Source: Aphanomyces cochlioides
Lineage: Eukaryota > Oomycota > Saprolegniomycetes > Saprolegniales > Verrucalvaceae
Length of the DNA stretch: 64,000 nucleotides
NCBI GenBank assembly: GCA_019828595.1
Contig: JAHQRK010000017.1
Coordinates: forward strand, 310,001 to 374,000
Direction: 5' to 3'
A program made the position numbers and the translations under genes. The notes under the pieces were generated by a model, which worked only from the letters and a program-made list of their open reading frames with translations, did no database searches and was not told the origin of the DNA. Below, piece after piece: positions 43,661-54,206 of the stretch (its first letter is position 1; each line of letters opens with the position of its first letter).

Positions 43661-44981
43661 TCAAGCTGGACGTACGGCAGAACCTCGATTTGTCTGGATG
43701 ATCGAGCAGTTCGACAACGTCCACACTTGATTTTGGTTGCCAGCTGCACAGGCATAAGCATGGACTGCGAATTGTCCGTTCTGCGTCGGGTAGCCGTCCA
43801 AACACTGACCGTCAAGGTTGCTTCGAAGAGTCTTGGCTTTCGAGTCATACCACCACTCCCTGGCGCGGCCGACTTCAGCGACCCACGTCTTGTCGTTCAC
43901 AAGGCGCCATGCATCGGTGCGAGTGGTAAGACTCTTGCCGTTCGAGTCGTAGATGGCGGTGGCTTTTTCGTTGGCGGTTGGTGTGAACGAGTTGGCTAAT
44001 TTGAGAACCGAGCGGAGCGACCACTTGTCCAGGTTGGACTTGTCGTCATTCGCTTTCTTCCACGTCCAATATGCCCAGCCACTCTTGGCCCCCTTGAACA
44101 TCCCCATCATCCTGGACGCCAACTGCCCAAAGCGATTCATATCACTGAAGGTCGAGCCAGGCATGACAAAGCTCCATTCGCCCAAGAAGAGCGGCTTGCC
44201 CTTCCAGTTGTTGATACCATTGACTCGACCCGCGACGCCTTGGTTGATCAATTGGTCCTCCGTCATCGATTCATAAGTCCAAATCACGTAAGAATGCCAT
44301 TCGTGCCATACATTGGTCATCTCGGGGGCGAAATCGTCCATGTAAGTTCCATGGCCGGGCTTTTGGTGGCTCAAGAGAGGCACGTGGGTCAAAACACAGT
44401 CGCTCACAGCTCGGACTGCCTTGTACGCATCGCGGTAGCATTGCATGAGCACGTTAGTGTCGACAGATTCTGGGTTCTTGGAGCGCCGTGGATGCTAATC
44501 AACACCGCCACATTGTGTTTCCACGCCCAGTCGCGAATGAGCTTGTCGAGGTAGTCGAGGCCGCCTTTGGCATATCGGTTGCACTAGAGAGGCATCATGA
44601 GCAGGGCTAAAGACGGAGTCAAGCTTACGTGATCCTTGAGAACCCCAGCAGCCAAGTGATCACAGCCTTGGATCCAGAAACCAACGGGAACACGAACAGT
44701 GTTGAGGTTTGCGAGAGAAATTTGCCGAATGTCGTTTTCTGTGATAAAGGTCGACCAATGTTGTTGGAATCGCGACGTCCCTTGTTGAGCTCCCCAGTAG
44801 CCGTAGTCTGGGGAACGCCTTGCCAAATGACCGCGCCCGTCGTCATCCAGTTCTCAGCGACGAGCCAACCGCCCAAGTTGACGCCGTGAGATTTCACTCG
44901 GCCAGCTCGAATATCATGTTGGATATGAGCCGCGGACGCGATGGCGGCGACAGAGGAGAGGGTGACGATTGCTTGGCGCAT
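43661..44981 (-). pseudogene. Secreted GH5 exo-1,3-beta-glucanase-like gene with ricin-B tail, decayed
   Basis: Starts MRQAIVTLSSVAAIASA (signal peptide, ATG at 44981), then GVNLGGWLVAENWMT typical of GH5 exo-beta-1,3-glucanases. The frame is lost at a CCCC run (plus strand 44810-44813); one more C would restore VIWQGVPPDYGYWG. Next come HWSTFITENDI, NTVRVPVGFW, a 45-nt GT-AG intron (44628-44584), then LISIHGAP. A second break near 44480 joins HGAP directly to NPESVDTNV, so the stretch that should hold the acid/base Glu of the NEP motif is missing. The rest (to 43661) has HEWHSYVIW, the nucleophile in LGEWSF, and a lectin-like QCLDGYPTQNGQF..NQVWTL. Family enzymes trim beta-1,3-glucan outside the cell. 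As read it cannot be active. Confidence 0.82.
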
Positions 44982-45418
44982 GGTCAATTTCAAAATATCG
45001 TACGTTCCATGAGCCATCTATCGCTGCGTCATGGGAAATACAGCAGCACCATATTCTTCTGCTCCGTAGTTGGCACATTTCATACGCCAAGAGGTCTAAT
45101 TCAGGCATCTCTGCTGTGAAAGCTTTGTACTTTGTCAATCGACCAATTGTTCAATTCCACGACGCCATAGGAATCGTAGAGTCGACAATTCACTCAAACC
45201 CCGACAGCGAGTCCCATGGTAGAATTCTCGACGCTTGAGCTCAGTAAGAGCGGTTGCTTTGACTTGTTGAAGTGTTTATCGCCATGCTTGAATTCAAACC
45301 TTCACCTGAGTACGGCATTAGGTCACTCTTCTGTTTAAGTCTACATTATGACCAAGGAGCAAGCAGTACGAGTGGAAAAGCAGAGCCCAACAAGCCAGAG
45401 CAGTGGCCACCAATGGAG
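44982..45418. other. Intergenic, upstream of the glucanase remnant
   Basis: Presumably held the glucanase promoter. No TATA box or motif I would defend. The right edge is an abrupt junction to LINE sequence at GGCGTTCATGG (45419). Confidence 0.5.
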
Positions 45419-48415
45419 GGCGTTCATGGAGTGGTGAGCTTTGCTGCAGAGCTCGTCGATGTGGTAATTGTTGGTGATGCTTTTGAGCATCGAGATGGCC
45501 GACAAGACGGGAGCCGGCAAAGTGAACTTCTCGAGATTGTCGCTGAAGTTTTCGATCAAAGCAAACAGCGACCAGTCCGTCAAGCAGTTGGTGTCAGGCA
45601 ATCTTGTTGCTTCTTGGTTCAATAGAACAGTCAGTGCCTCCGAGTTTGTGTAGAGGTCTGGGGCCCGATTTGAGAGGAATAAGTCAATCGTAGCAAGTGC
45701 AAAGAGGATGCGCTTGATCTCTGGTATGTCCGTGGTCAATTCTTCCAAGATTTCTGACGGGTGAATCTTGTATTGAGCCATGAAGTTGACGTGATGTTTG
45801 TAGTTGTGAGGCTTGCCTTGAGCTTTTAACAAAGCCATCTTGCGCTCAATAGTCTTGGTTGCAACAAGTGACTGAAACAAACTGAGGTCTTCATCTTGTG
45901 CGTACATAGCATGTGCAACGAGCTGAGGATCATCTCGCAAAATGCGTTGACATTCGGTGATACTGCCTTCGACTTTCTTATCTCGAATGATCTTCTTCGC
46001 CAATTCGAGGTGGGCTGCAGCAGACTTGTTAAGTCGTTGTTTCTTCGCTTTGCCTTTGGTCTTTTTCGGGCGTGGCGCACTTGAATCTTCCAATACAATT
46101 CGAGGCACTGCAAAGTCTTCAAACGAGAGTTCCACGTCGTCTTCTTCGAGGATATGAAAACGGTTGGATGTCGGCAGGGGATCCAAACGTGGAGACGAAG
46201 GCAAAGTACGTTTTGGAGCTGGTCCAGACCGGTAGCCCGTTACCAATTGAAGGTCCAGCGAGTTCTTGGGCTGCTCACTTGGTGGAGCAAGAGCGGGCGA
46301 TTCGTTGGTAGACATTTCCACATCTTCTTGTTGTTTGTCTTGTCCATTGTTGTTAGGGGGATCGCTGTCACCAGACATATCGACATCAGAGCCATGAGAA
46401 GGAGCTGTTGGCTGTGGTTGTTCATCTTGACCATCTCCAGATGCCTCAGTTGAGTCGGCCTTGCCTTCCGCATTTGTTCCAGGGTCTTGATCATGATCGT
46501 CTCCATCATGTTCAGGTTCTTTTTCTCCTGACGGAGGAGATTTTGCCGCTGCCTTGGCCGCTTTTGCCTTCGCTTTTTCAGCCTTGGCCTCTGCACGTCG
46601 TGAAACAATCGACGGAGGCAATGTCTTGTTCAGAGCAGCGATCTTGTGCTGAAACACGACGACAAAAGGCTGACCCGACGGATCCGTAATGGTGATTTCG
46701 CGTAGTGCGTCGCCGGATTTTGGCACCAACACTGCAGGAGGCGCAGGCGACTTGAAAATGACTCTCAAATGCGGCGACTTGATGTTCTGACCAGCAGTAG
46801 GGTTGAATGCTGCTATCACTGACTTGGTCAATGCAGCCATTTTCTTGACAATCGCCTTGGCCATCGAAGGGTGACTGACCTTGTTGAACGTAACGTAGTA
46901 GTTGTTGCCATAACGCGAGTACTTGGGAACCAGGAAGTCTTTGCCACCAAGTCGAAACGTTGTGCCTCCCATTTCCACGCACGTAGACAAGTTGTAACTT
47001 GAGATCACAATGGTCTGTGGGTTCTTCTTGTGGATCAAAATGTTCGGAAATTTGGAGCCCCATAACGAACCAGGATTTTCCTTGACAAATTGATCGCAGA
47101 TGACTTTTTCGGACCAGTCCTTGTAGCCTTCGCCCAACTTGACTGTGAGCTCGTACACTTGGGACTGGGGAGTGAGCAAAATGTTTTCAATGAAGGCGTC
47201 CATGTCACCAGAGTCTTTGTAGAATGTGTCCGCCATGGCCTCGCATCGCGCAATATCGTCATCGGCAACAGCATGAGCACCAGTGTTGCGGTGTTTTGCG
47301 CCTTTGGGAGCATTGCCTTGCTTGGAATCTTTCTTGGACGAAGCTGAATCCTTGCCGGGAGCCTTTTGCGTCCATGGATTTGCCTTTTCAGCGTTTTGTT
47401 GCTCTTGATCGCCTTGTATTTTGTCTGCCGCGGAAGGAGGGTCAACAGCGCCATTTCCTTGAGCAACGGATTTGTCGACAATGTCTTGATTTGACTGGTC
47501 ATTGTCTTTGTTTGTCGATTGTTCCTCTTGAATAACTTCTCCAGAAGTATCACACGGCTTCGCTTGGCCGTTAATGTCGCCTGACCCATCAACCTCAGAG
47601 TGAATTTGAGTATTTCCCTCGTCGGTTAAGGCTTCGGTTTCAGTAGAATCCTTCCCCTCGGCGTCTCCAGAGACCATATCCACGTCCTCTTGAGATTGTT
47701 CTTCTTCCTCTCCCGTTCTAGGAGGCTCAGCACAGGGGGCGACGCGGTTGGTGGCTGCTGGCTCAGTCCCATTGGTCACGAGAAAGGCCGGGGCCAGACC
47801 CCCAGTGACAGGGGTAGAAGGGGAATCCATGCCATCCCCGCAGCACGGTGACTGGGGTACACCATTGCTCCGGCGAGAACCCAAATCGGGATACCGCCCC
47901 CGCCCCTCCGAAGAGGCCCCTGGGGGGAAGTAGACAGAACCGCAGGGTGTGCCCATAGGGGGGGCCCTCGTAGCCTCTAGGGCTGGCATGGACCCCGTTT
48001 TCTCGCCGCCTTCACTGGGGATCGACTCCAATTGGAGTCCAGGGAAGCAGCCACCACAGGCACAAGGCCCCAGTGGTTCGCCCTCCTGAGTGAGGGCTTC
48101 GCTAGACAAGTTAACGACAGTGGTCTGGGGGTCAACCACTGACCCACTGAGGTTGACCCCCCCTGGAACTCCGGCGAGTGGAGCACCAGGTGAAGCGCTG
48201 GTGGAGCGAGACGCAGATTGGTCTCCAGAGACGCTATTGGGGTCGAACTCGACCTCCACTTCGGCCCTAGGGTTAGGTGTAGAGACATTACTCACACCAC
48301 TTCCGCCATCCTGATTGGACGACGAAAGTGGGTGAGGTGATACAATACCTGGAATGATGGTGACTCCGTGAGTGTTGGTCTCACGAAGCTCGGAACAGCT
48401 GTTGGCGTTGGACAT
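45419..48415 (-). pseudogene. LINE ORF1, 3'-truncated
   Basis: ATG of MSNANSCSELRETNTHG at 48415; open throughout to SKAHHSMNA at 45419, where it runs into non-LINE sequence and gains an accidental tail. Only the last dozen or so codons of ORF1 are missing. It shares SRSTSASPG with the copy at 54207, against SRSPSASPG in L2 and L6. Some downstream variants instead agree with L5, for example GAGGATCATC (45926). Confidence 0.85.
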
Positions 48416-48481
48416 TTTGAGCGCGGCGGCACTTGATAACTTCTTGACTTGAGGGGTACGAGGCAAATTCGGAAGTTTTTT
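45419..48481 (-). mobile_element. LINE copy (left-arm), 5' part only
   Basis: In element sense it starts ACTTCCGAATTTGCC at 48476, preceded by five extra A residues and the flank CCACCAGCACTGAA. It ends inside ORF1 at 45419, without ORF2 or the 3' UTR. A 3' truncation is not a product of LINE insertion, so a later deletion or recombination removed the rest. The 5' junction is the same, base for base, as the one at 54127-54152, in mirror orientation. Confidence 0.88.
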
Positions 48482-48495
48482 TTCAGTGCTGGTGG
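48482..48495 (+). other. 14-bp target duplication, copy 2
   Basis: TTCAGTGCTGGTGG, followed by ATCGAG of the host LINE ORF2. In the host LINE this is codon context SVLVDR, and the left half ends with the same bases at 17297. Confidence 0.75.
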
Positions 48496-50847
48496 ATCGA
48501 GTGCGAGACCTTCAAAAGCAAATTCACGAGCTGCAAGATCGAGACAAGCAGTTTCGTCAAGACCAGGCGTTCCAACTTCACTTGTACAAAGCAGAGCGCT
48601 CGTCCAAGTTCCACTTCATGTCCCCTGTCCCTACCCCCTTGAAGAAGACAGTCTTCAAAGAGTTGGTGGATGTCAATGGAAATGTTGTCTCCAATCAACA
48701 AGGCATGTCTGACGTCCTGGTCGACTACTACAAGGACTTGTTTGCAGCTCCCGAGGTGCAGCGATCTGGAGACGAAGTGTCGTCATTTCTGACCCCATTG
48801 ACTCGACACAAGCAACTGCCAGAGCAAGCCCAGAAAGAGCTGTCGGCTCCCTTGCGCGCCAACGAGTTCTATCATGCTATTCGACACAGCAGTTCGAACT
48901 CAGCGCCAGGTCCCAACGCTCTGCCATTCGAAGTCCTCAAACTTGCACCTCACAAGTGGTCGTTGGTATTGGAGCTGCTATTCACACACCAGCTCCATTC
49001 TCACCCTCGCTTGACTCCCATGCAACTTGTCAGTACGCTGGTGTTGCTGCACAAGAAAGGCCCCAAGTCACAAGCCAAGAACTATCGGCCCATTAGCCTA
49101 CTCAACACGGATGTGAAAATCCTGACGAGTATTCTGGCTTATCGACTCCAGCGCCACATTCGACACATCATCCACCCGGACCAGCAAGGCTTTATCCGTC
49201 GAAGCAATATCCAAACCAATATTGCACGACTGGATGACATGCTGCACCACATCAAACTACACAGTCCGTCCTCGATGGTGGCACTGCTTGACTTTGAGAA
49301 AGCTTTTGATCGCGTGGACCACGCGTACTTGCTCCGCGTCCTCCGTCACTATGGCTTTCCCGAAACCTTTGTTGACATGGTTCGCGTACTGTACTCGGGC
49401 CGCAAGTCTCGCATCTTGGTGAACGGCTTCTTGTCCAAGCCAGTTCACATCTCACGCGGTGTGTTGCAAGGTGATCCACTGTCGCCACTTCTGTTTGTGA
49501 TCGCTTTGGAACCGATGTGCCAACTCCTACGGCAACACTCCAACTATGGCATCAAGTGTGGGGATCGCTACCACACTGGGAGTTACTTTGCCGACGACTC
49601 GCAACTCTATGCGGCAAATGAGACGTGCCTCCACCGGCAGCTTGCATTGGTTCAAACCTTTTGCGACAAGTCTGGTTTCCGACTCAACGTAGACAAGACC
49701 CAAATTCTGACCTACAGCCAGTTGAATGGGAACCTTGCCTCACTACAAGTTACTTCCGACAGTCCCGTGAAGGCTCTTGGTATCTTGGTTGCCCAATCTT
49801 TCTCCATTGGCACGTTTCAATTACGTGTTTGAGAAGTTTGTGGCTCGCTTGTCTTTGTGGCTCTACAAGACTCGAACCATGGCCGGAAAAGTCACTATCC
49901 TGCACAGCATATGTCTGCCTGTGTTATGGTACCAACTGGCTTTTGTCCCTGCCGACAAAGACCTGGCCAAAAAGATCGACAAGGCCATGCTTCAATTTAT
50001 GCATGGTGAAGAAATCAACCCATCCTCCTCTGTCCATGGCCTCCGTTTGATCAAAAAGGAGATCATATTCATGCCGAAGAAGTCCGGTGGCTTAGGCCTG
50101 CACCATGCACTTGCTTTATGGCAACAACACAACCGCTCTGTCGTGATCAGATGCATTCAAGCCATCACCACCCCACCCCGCAAGTCTGCCATGTCCGCCT
50201 GGATTACGCCGGGCTATACTCTCCTCGAGAAGGCTTTTCATCCATGGGGTTCCCCCCAAGATCTCCTCTTGGCGAATGGTACTTCTGCATTCATCAGACA
50301 ACTGTACAAGAATCCCAATATCACTCCAATGTGGAAAGCCTTATTGAGTAGCTGGTTTGAATCCCGCTGGACTCCGTACGGCTGTCCAAATCACATCTCA
50401 TCTTTGGATGTTCCCCTTTGGCACAACTCGTATCTGCCTGGACTCGAAGACCTATACGATCAGTGCTCTACATCGACGCAAGACCAAGCCAATGTATTGG
50501 CTTCGCTTCACATCACGAAGTTGTCACATTTGTTGACTCCGTGTCAGCGAGTTTGGCCAGCTTCGATCTTGTTCGACAAAATCAACCGTGCCTGCCGCCA
50601 AGCCAATTTTGTCCCTCCAACGAAACAATGGATCTCAATCTTGGTGACCAAGTTATCACGATTGTTTGAGATTGTTTCTGAAGAGGATGCTCCCGTGTTC
50701 CACTTGCCGACGCCAAGCTCTGAATGGATGGAATGGCACTGGATGATTCACCCTGACTCGAGTCCGATCTTGTTGGCGCTTGCGACTTCGAAATCGGCTA
50801 AGATCAGAGCTTCTCCAGCTGTCAGCTCGTCCATTCTTCCTACCAAG
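48482..50847 (+). mobile_element. LINE fragment (left arm), ORF2 3' half
   Basis: Begins exactly at TTCAGTGCTGGTGG (48482-48495), the 14 bp at which L1a ends at 17297, and continues ORF2 from SVLVDRVRD. It ends at SSILPTK (50847) in an inverted junction. It is the downstream half of an interrupted plus-strand LINE. Confidence 0.88.
48482..50847 (+). pseudogene. LINE ORF2 reverse transcriptase part, frameshifted
   Basis: Carries NYRPISLLN, LLDFEKAFDRVDHAYL, GVLQGDPLSPLLF and SYFADDSQLYA. Near 49791 two bases are missing (GTTGCCCAATC against GTTGCGCCCAATC elsewhere), closing the frame after GILVAQ. The remainder continues in another frame from NLSPLARFNYVFEKF to SSILPTK. The endonuclease, C-terminal Cys/His region and 3' UTR are absent. 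Confidence 0.88.
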
Positions 50848-51006
50848 GGGACATGAAGTGGAACTTGGACGAGCGCTCTGCTTTGTACAAGTGAAGTTGG
50901 AACGCCTGGTCTTGACGAAACTGCTTGTCTCGATCTTGCAGCTCGTGAATTTGCTTTTGAAGGTCTCGCACTCGATCCACGAGCACTGAATCTTGACGCA
51001 TGTTGG
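50848..51006 (-). mobile_element. LINE ORF2 sliver L0 (159 bp)
   Basis: In element sense it reads from the 3'-flank position CCAACATGCGTCAAG through MRQDSVLVDRVRDLQ to KFHFMSP, then meets the opposite-strand left arm at 50847. The first 14 bp (50993-51006) are the 3' flank of L3. It is the remaining part of the LINE into which L3 inserted. Confidence 0.8.
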
Positions 51007-54000
51007 TTAAATGAGTTGTATTAACCTTATTTTTGAGCAAAGGCCCTAATGACTTACTAATTTGCCTCGTACTGTATAAATAGAACTTGGAAAACAGAAT
51101 ATGGCAAAGTGGTCATTGAACAGGAGATGAAGTGGTGAGCCGTCATGCTCACTCATGAAACGACGCTGTCAGGAATGATGTGTTGACGTAACCAGGGGTC
51201 CGAAGATAGATGCTTGAGCACATTGAATACCTTGGTGTATCCCTTCTTGAGAGGGAGATCAACCAGGAGCTGTTGTAGATGTAGCTTGATCAAAGAGGCA
51301 GCATGAATGGCAACTTCCATCGGACTCTTCGCTGTGAGGTCGGGTCGAAAGGTGCGATCGGCACGTTGGAGCCATATTTGATAATACACGCAGGCTCGGA
51401 CAATCGGCCAGATCTTCAGATAGCCACGGATGTAGTATCCATCGGACGGCTTGGGCGTCTCGTAGAACATTTCCAGACACGTGGACGGAAAGGAACACTC
51501 GAGCAGTCGCTGGATCGCCTTGAAGAAATACCAAACAGATTTACCATATCCACAAGAGAACAGGAAATGCTCGTACGTCTCATTGACACGACAGAAGACA
51601 CACGTCGGCTTGGGGTCTTGGTACTGAAACAGATATTGCATGGCGTTGGCGCGGAGAAGGGTCTTGAAAATGAACTCTCCATATCGAGGGAGGATGTGGT
51701 CGGGTTGGAGGAAGGCGGCAAGTTGGGTAAGGCGCTTGGGGTCTTCGTAAAAGTTGGATGGCAGGTTGAGATGCTTGGTAGGAAGAATGGACGAGCTGAC
51801 AGCTGGAGAAGCTCTGATCTTAGCCGATTTCGAGTCGCAAACGCCAACAAGATCGGACTCGAGTCAGGGTGAATCATCCAGTGCCATTCCATCCATTCAG
51901 AGCTTGGCGTCGGCAAGTGGAACACGGGAGCATCCTCTTCAGAAACAATCTCAAACAATCGTGATAACTTGGTCACCAAGATTGAGATCCATTGTTTCGT
52001 TGGAGGGACAAAATTGGCTTGGCGGCAGGCACGGTTGATTTTGTCGAACAAGATCGAAGCTGGCCAAACTCGCTGACACGGAGTCAACAAATGCGACAAC
52101 TTCGTGATGTGAAGCGAAGCCAATACATTGGCTTGGTCTTGCGTCGATGTAGAGCACTGATCGTATAGGTCTTCGAGTCCAGGCAGATACGAGTTGTGCC
52201 AAAGGGGAACATCCAAAGATGAGATGTGATTTGGACAGCCGTACGGAGTCCAGCGGGATTCAAACCAGCTACTCAATAAGGCTTTCCACATTGGAGTGAT
52301 ATTGGGATTCTTGTACAGTTGTCTGATGAATGCAGAAGTACCATTCGCCAAGAGGAGATCTTGGGGGGAACCCCATGGATGAAAAGCCTTCTCGAGGAGA
52401 GTATAGCCCGGCGTAATCTAGGCGGACATGGCAGACTTGCGGGGTGGGGTGGTGATGGCTTGAATGCATCTGATCACGACAGAGCGGTTGTGTTGTTGCC
52501 ATAAAGCAAGTGCATGGTGCAGGCCTAAGCCACCGGACTTCTTCGGCATGAATATGATCTCCTTTTTGATCAAACGGAGGCCATGGACAGAGGAGGATGG
52601 GTTGATTTCTTCACCATGCATAAATTGAAGCATGGCCTTGTCGATCTTTTTGGCCAGGTCTTTGTCGGCAGGGACAAAAGCCAGTTGGTACCATAACACA
52701 GGCAGACATATGCTGTGCAGGATAGTGACTTTTCCGGCCATGGTTCGAGCCTTGTAGAGCCACAAAGACAAGCGAGCCACAAACTTCTCAAACACGTAAT
52801 TGAAACGTGCCAATGGAGAAAGATTGGGCGCAACCAAGATACCAAGAGCCTTCACGGGACTGTCGGAAGTAACTTGTAGTGAGGCAAGGTTCCCATTCAA
52901 CTGGCTGTAGGTCAGAATTTGGGTCTTGTCTACGTTGAGTCGGAAACCAGACTTGTCGCAAAAGGTTTGAACCAATGCAAGCTGCCGGTGGAGACACGTC
53001 TCATTTGCCGCATAGAGTTGCGAGTCGTCGGCAAAGTAACTCCCAGTGTGGTAGCGATCCCCACACTTGATGCCATAGTTGGAGTGTTGCCGTAGGAGTT
53101 GGCACATCGGTTCCAAAGCGATCACAAACAGAAGTGGCGACAGTGGATCACCTTGCAACACACCGCGTGAGATGTGAACTGGCTTGGACAAGAAGCCGTT
53201 CACCAAGATGCGAGACTTGCGGCCCGAGTACAGTACGCGAACCATGTCAACAAAGGTTTCGGGAAAGCCATAGTGACGGAGGACGCGGAGCAAGTACGCG
53301 TGGTCCACGCGATCAAAAGCTTTCTCAAAGTCAAGCAGTGCCACCATCGAGGACGGACTGTGTAGTTTGATGTGGTGCAGCATGTCATCCAGTCGTGCAA
53401 TATTGGTTTGGATATTGCTTCGACGGATAAAGCCTTGCTGGTCCGGGTGGATGATGTGTCGAATGTGGCGCTGGAGTCGATAAGCCAGAATACTCGTCAG
53501 GATTTTCACATCCGTGTTGAGTAGGCTAATGGGCCGATAGTTCTTGGCTTGTGACTTGGGGCCTTTCTTGTGCAGCAACACCAGCGTACTGACAAGTTGC
53601 ATGGGAGTCAAGCGAGGGTGAGAATGGAGCTGGTGTGTGAATAGCAGCTCCAATACCAACGACCACTTGTGAGGTGCAAGTTTGAGGACTTCGAATGGCA
53701 GAGCGTTGGGACCTGGCGCTGAGTTCGAACTGCTGTGTCGAATAGCATGATAGAACTCGTTGGCGCGCAAGGGAGCCGACAGCTCTTTCTGGGCTTGCTC
53801 TGGCAGTTGCTTGTGTCGAGTCAATGGGGTCAGAAATGACGACACTTCGTCTCCAGATCGCTGCACCTCGGGAGCTGCAAACAAGTCCTTGTAGTAGTCG
53901 ACCAGGACGTCAGACATGCCTTGTTGATTGGAGACAACATTTCCATTGACATCCACCAACTCTTTGAAGACTGTCTTCTTCAAGGGGGTAGGGACAGGGG

Positions 54001-54140
54001 ACATGAAGTGGAACTTGGACGAGCGCTCTGCTTTGTACAAGTGAAGTTGGAACGCCTGGTCTTGACGAAACTGCTTGTCTCGATCTTGCAGCTCGTGAAT
54101 TTGCTTTTGAAGGTCTCGCACTCGATCCACCAGCACTGAA
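51007..54140 (-). mobile_element. LINE copy L3, ORF2 3' half and 3' end
   Basis: In element sense it runs from SVLVDRVRD (interrupted at 54127-54140 by the L4 insertion) to the 3' end CTCATTTAA at 51007, followed by CCAACATGCGTCAA. No poly(A). Its 5' half should lie beyond L4, outside the window or displaced; the plus-strand L1a piece at 15190-17297 has exactly the missing sequence type. Confidence 0.85.
51153..54136 (-). pseudogene. LINE ORF2 RT and C-terminal region, broken
   Basis: Contains all RT blocks (NYRPISLLN, AFDRVDHAYL, GVLQGDPLSPL, SYFADDS) and the Cys/His end (CVFCRVNETYEHFLFSC). Lesions: a TAG at 52418-52420 in place of Trp within SAWITPGYT, and a one-base loss near 51833 (TTTCGAGTCGC, against TTTCGAAGTCGC in L2) that shifts the frame until a later start at 51641. 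The stop at 51153 is followed by the 3' UTR with a shortened stem-loop. Confidence 0.88.
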
Positions 54141-54206
54141 AAAAAACTTCCGAATTTGCCTCGTACCCCTCAAGTCAAGAAGTTATCAAGTGCCGCCGCG
54201 CTCAAA

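Noticed and set aside
44584..44628. Continuation of the glucanase frame to MMPL and a stop
   Set aside because: The stretch has GTAAGC at its start and CTCTAG at its end. Removing 45 nt restores the conserved CNRYAKGGLDYLDK.. segment, so it is an intron.
45341..48466. A 1041-codon frame with a tail ending in MNALHWWPLL.. and a TTG start
   Set aside because: The tail is non-LINE sequence past the break at 45419, and the ATG at 48415 is the better start.
48474..54152. Twin-priming (5' inversion) as the source of the opposite-strand LINE halves
   Set aside because: Twin priming would not leave the family's own 5' end (ACTTCCG) at the junction. Here an intact 5' end with extra bases abuts an internal site that also serves as a TSD, which fits nested insertion better.
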